Shown in pieces: positions 62,486-64,000 of a DNA stretch of 64,000 nucleotides. This DNA comes from Asticcacaulis sp. MM231 (lineage in GTDB: Bacteria; Pseudomonadota; Alphaproteobacteria; Caulobacterales; Caulobacteraceae), in contig NZ_OZ075108.1 of the NCBI RefSeq assembly GCF_964186625.1, forward strand, positions 372,001 to 436,000, given 5' to 3'. A program made the translations under genes and the position numbers. Position 1 is the first letter of the stretch, and the number at the start of each line of letters is the position of its first letter. The notes under the pieces are model-generated. The model ran no database searches, was not told where the DNA came from, and saw only the letters and a list, made by a program, of their open reading frames with translations.

Positions 62486-63754
62486 ATGACGCGGTTAGTG
62501 ATGAAGTTCGGCGGCACCTCCATGGCCGACCTCGAACGCATCCGCAGGGCGGCAAGACTGGTGGCGGCAGAGGTCGATGCCGGTCACAAGGTGGCGGTGG
62601 TCGTGTCGGCCATGGCCGGCAAGACCAACGAGCTGGTCGCCTGGACGGATGGCGCGGGCCAGCCCACGGGCAAGGCCGCCGAAGTGCATGCTGACAGCGA
62701 CGACGAATACGATGTGGTCGTGGCTTCGGGTGAACAGGTGACCGCAGGCCTGCTGGCCATCACCCTGCGCAATCTCGGTTATCCGGCGCGCTCGATGATG
62801 GGTTGGCAGGTGCCGATCAAGACCTCGATGCTGCACGCCAAGGCGCGTATCGCCGATTTCCCGGCCGATAACCTGATCAACGCCATGGATTCGGGTCAGA
62901 TCGTCGTCGTCCCCGGCTTTCAGGGTATCAGCGATGATGGCCGCATCACCACGCTTGGCCGTGGCGGTTCGGATACCTCTGCCGTCGCCGTAGCGATCGC
63001 CGCCCAGGCCATCCGCTGCGACATCTATACCGATGTCGATGGGGTCTACACGACCGACCCGCGCATCGAAGCCAAGGCCAAGCGCCTCGATAAGATATCC
63101 TTCGAGGAAATGCTTGAAATGGCCTCGCTCGGCGCCAAGGTGCTGCAGACGCGTTCGGTCGAACTGGCCATGGCCTACCGCATGCCGGTGCGCGTGCTCT
63201 CATCCTTCGTCGAACCCGGCGAAAACCTTAATCAAGGCACCCTGGTGTGCGACGAGGAAGAAATCGTGGAAAAACATATCGTTTCCGGCGTGGCCTACAG
63301 CCGTGATGAGGCCAAGATCACCCTTCTGGGCCTGCCCAACAAGATCGGCGTTTCGGCCGCCATCTTCGGTCGTCTGGCCGCCGCCAATATCAATGTCGAC
63401 ATGATCGTCCAGTCGGAAAAGCGCTCCGGTGATTACGCCAACCAGCTTTTCACCGTTGGTCGTCGTGATGCTCTGCGTGCCGCCGAGATCATGAACGAGG
63501 CCAAGGTCGATATCGGTTTTGACGACCTCAAGGTGGACGAGGGCGTGTCGAAGATTTCGATCGTCGGCGTCGGCATGCGTTCGCACACCGGCGTGGCGGA
63601 GACCATGTTCCGCGCCCTTTCGGAAAAGGGCATCAATATCCAGGTCATATCGACCTCGGAAATCAAGATCTCGGTCCTGATCGACGAAGCCTACACTGAA
63701 CTGGCCGTGCGGGCCTTGCACGCGGCATATGGCCTCGACAAAATTGGCGCCTGA
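62486..63754 (+). CDS. lysC: Aspartate kinase
   Basis: 422 aa. Kinase start VMKFGGTSMADLERIRR, nucleotide site GRGGSDTSAVAVA, and the regulatory ACT domains in the C-terminal part (ITLLGLPNKIGVSAAIFGRL, KISIVGVGMRSHTGVAETMF). It phosphorylates aspartate as the first step to lysine, threonine and methionine, followed by Asd (18960-19988), and is normally feedback-regulated through the ACT domains. Monofunctional, normal length. Confidence 0.97.
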   Translation: MTRLVMKFGGTSMADLERIRRAARLVAAEVDAGHKVAVVVSAMAGKTNELVAWTDGAGQPTGKAAEVHADSDDEYDVVVASGEQVTAGLLAITLRNLGYPARSMMGWQVPIKTSMLHAKARIADFPADNLINAMDSGQIVVVPGFQGISDDGRITTLGRGGSDTSAVAVAIAAQAIRCDIYTDVDGVYTTDPRIEAKAKRLDKISFEEMLEMASLGAKVLQTRSVELAMAYRMPVRVLSSFVEPGENLNQGTLVCDEEEIVEKHIVSGVAYSRDEAKITLLGLPNKIGVSAAIFGRLAAANINVDMIVQSEKRSGDYANQLFTVGRRDALRAAEIMNEAKVDIGFDDLKVDEGVSKISIVGVGMRSHTGVAETMFRALSEKGINIQVISTSEIKISVLIDEAYTELAVRALHAAYGLDKIGA

Positions 63755-63796
63755 TCTGAGCGTTGCTTAGGCGAATATGTATGTGCGTAAACAAAG

Positions 63797-63822
63797 CCCC
63801 GCTGCGTGAGCCGCGGGGTTTT
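63797..63822 (+). terminator. Intrinsic terminator of lysC
   Basis: CCCCGC (63797-63802) pairs with GCGGGG (63813-63818), followed by TTTT. It lies 43 bp after the lysC stop. Confidence 0.75.
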
Positions 63823-63849
63823 CCATGAGCTAAAACAATGTGTGATGAA

Positions 63850-63864
63850 TTAAGTTACAATTAA
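63850..63864. promoter_or_regulatory. CtrA-type binding box (TTAA-N7-TTAA)
   Basis: TTAAGTTACAATTAA fits the CtrA consensus exactly and is followed by CC, as in strong sites. It lies 61 bp upstream of the chemoreceptor start at 63925, a promoter-proximal position. Confidence 0.65.
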
Positions 63865-63924
63865 CCCGATACCGCTTATTTGTGCCCCGGTATTTTCGCA
63901 TAATGCGTTTTGGGGATGGTTCAT

Positions 63925-64000
63925 ATGTACAATAATCTTCGCATGATCGGTAAGGTTGTCGTACTCTTGATGTTGCTGGGTTTGGTTAGTCTCGGGGCCA
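63925..64000 (+). CDS. Methyl-accepting chemotaxis protein (5' end only)
   Basis: Only 25 codons are in the window, starting at ATG 63925 with GGGGATGG upstream (ATG 63916 is also in frame). The protein begins MYNNLRMIGKVVVLLMLLGL, a basic start followed by a strongly hydrophobic first membrane helix. That is the usual start of chemoreceptors in this family, but without the HAMP and signalling domains the call is provisional. Confidence 0.55.
   Translation, partial: MYNNLRMIGKVVVLLMLLGLVSLGA

Overview
The window is chromosomal DNA from an alphaproteobacterium of the family Caulobacteraceae, most like Asticcacaulis or a close relative of Caulobacter. The evidence is a pilA-cpaA-cpaB Flp/Tad pilus cluster in Caulobacter order, two full CtrA-type boxes (TTAA-N7-TTAA), a single-domain receiver, and neighbourhoods typical of alphaproteobacteria: small twin-TM protein / PduO / etfBA / 3-hydroxybutyryl-CoA dehydrogenase; tlpA / argH / lipoprotein / lysA / TIGR02302; methyltransferase / comF / grxC / nitrilase / DUF1178; ubiG / lysC. 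Nearly all of it is ordinary housekeeping sequence with moderate to high GC and tightly packed genes. I see no tRNA, rRNA, CRISPR array or prophage.

Layout. 1-4.3 kb: Flp pilus locus, with two small pilins, cpaA and cpaB leftward and a secretin-N-domain protein plus TadE- and TadG-like pseudopilins rightward, separated by an AT-rich control region. 4.2-10.3 kb: pabB (interrupted by a stop codon), amn, a small rhomboid, bioB and a two-lobed retropepsin with a PDZ domain. 10.3-20.6 kb: ahcY behind a palindromic operator candidate, DUF3597, cutA, the radical-SAM/TIGR03915 putative DNA-repair pair, an exported methyltransferase-like protein, a sensor-type globin, a serine hydrolase, rarD, asd and a receiver protein. 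20.7-31.2 kb: FAD reductase, Rieske oxygenase, GT87 membrane protein, a TetR regulator, then PduO, ETF and hydroxyacyl-CoA dehydrogenase genes and DUF418. 31.3-40.7 kb: tlpA, argH, lysA (frameshifted), a truncated TIGR02302 gene, a phosphoribosyltransferase, a zinc-ribbon protein, ftsEX, YdcF and PlsC.

40.7-43.1 kb is a nest of mobile elements: a degenerate IS630-type element, an intact IS5-type element and a hairpin repeat, abutting the plsC stop codon. 43.1-64 kb: M14-type deacylase, TPR sulfotransferase, two exported DUF2059-like proteins, secA, a parvulin lipoprotein, argJ, small proteins, mutT, an excalibur protein, a BioC/NDUFAF5-like methyltransferase, comF, grxC, a nitrilase-family enzyme, DUF1178, DUF4167, prmC, ubiG, lysC and the start of a chemoreceptor gene with its own CtrA box.

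Metabolic links: asd, lysC and lysA belong to the aspartate/lysine pathway and argJ and argH to arginine synthesis. EtfAB, the hydroxyacyl-CoA dehydrogenase and ubiG serve acyl-CoA oxidation and the quinone pool. pabB and lysA are each broken by a single-base event, and the IS630 transposase also carries single-base insertions. This means either real auxotrophies or residual consensus errors, and resequencing would decide. I found no clearly new multi-gene system. The most unusual items are the nested elements that supply the plsC stop codon, the orphan terminator (possible sRNA) next to pabB, the ahcY operator, a dispersed intergenic repeat family, the TIGR03915 gene without its uracil-DNA glycosylase domain, and the secreted methyltransferase-like and two-lobed retropepsin proteins.
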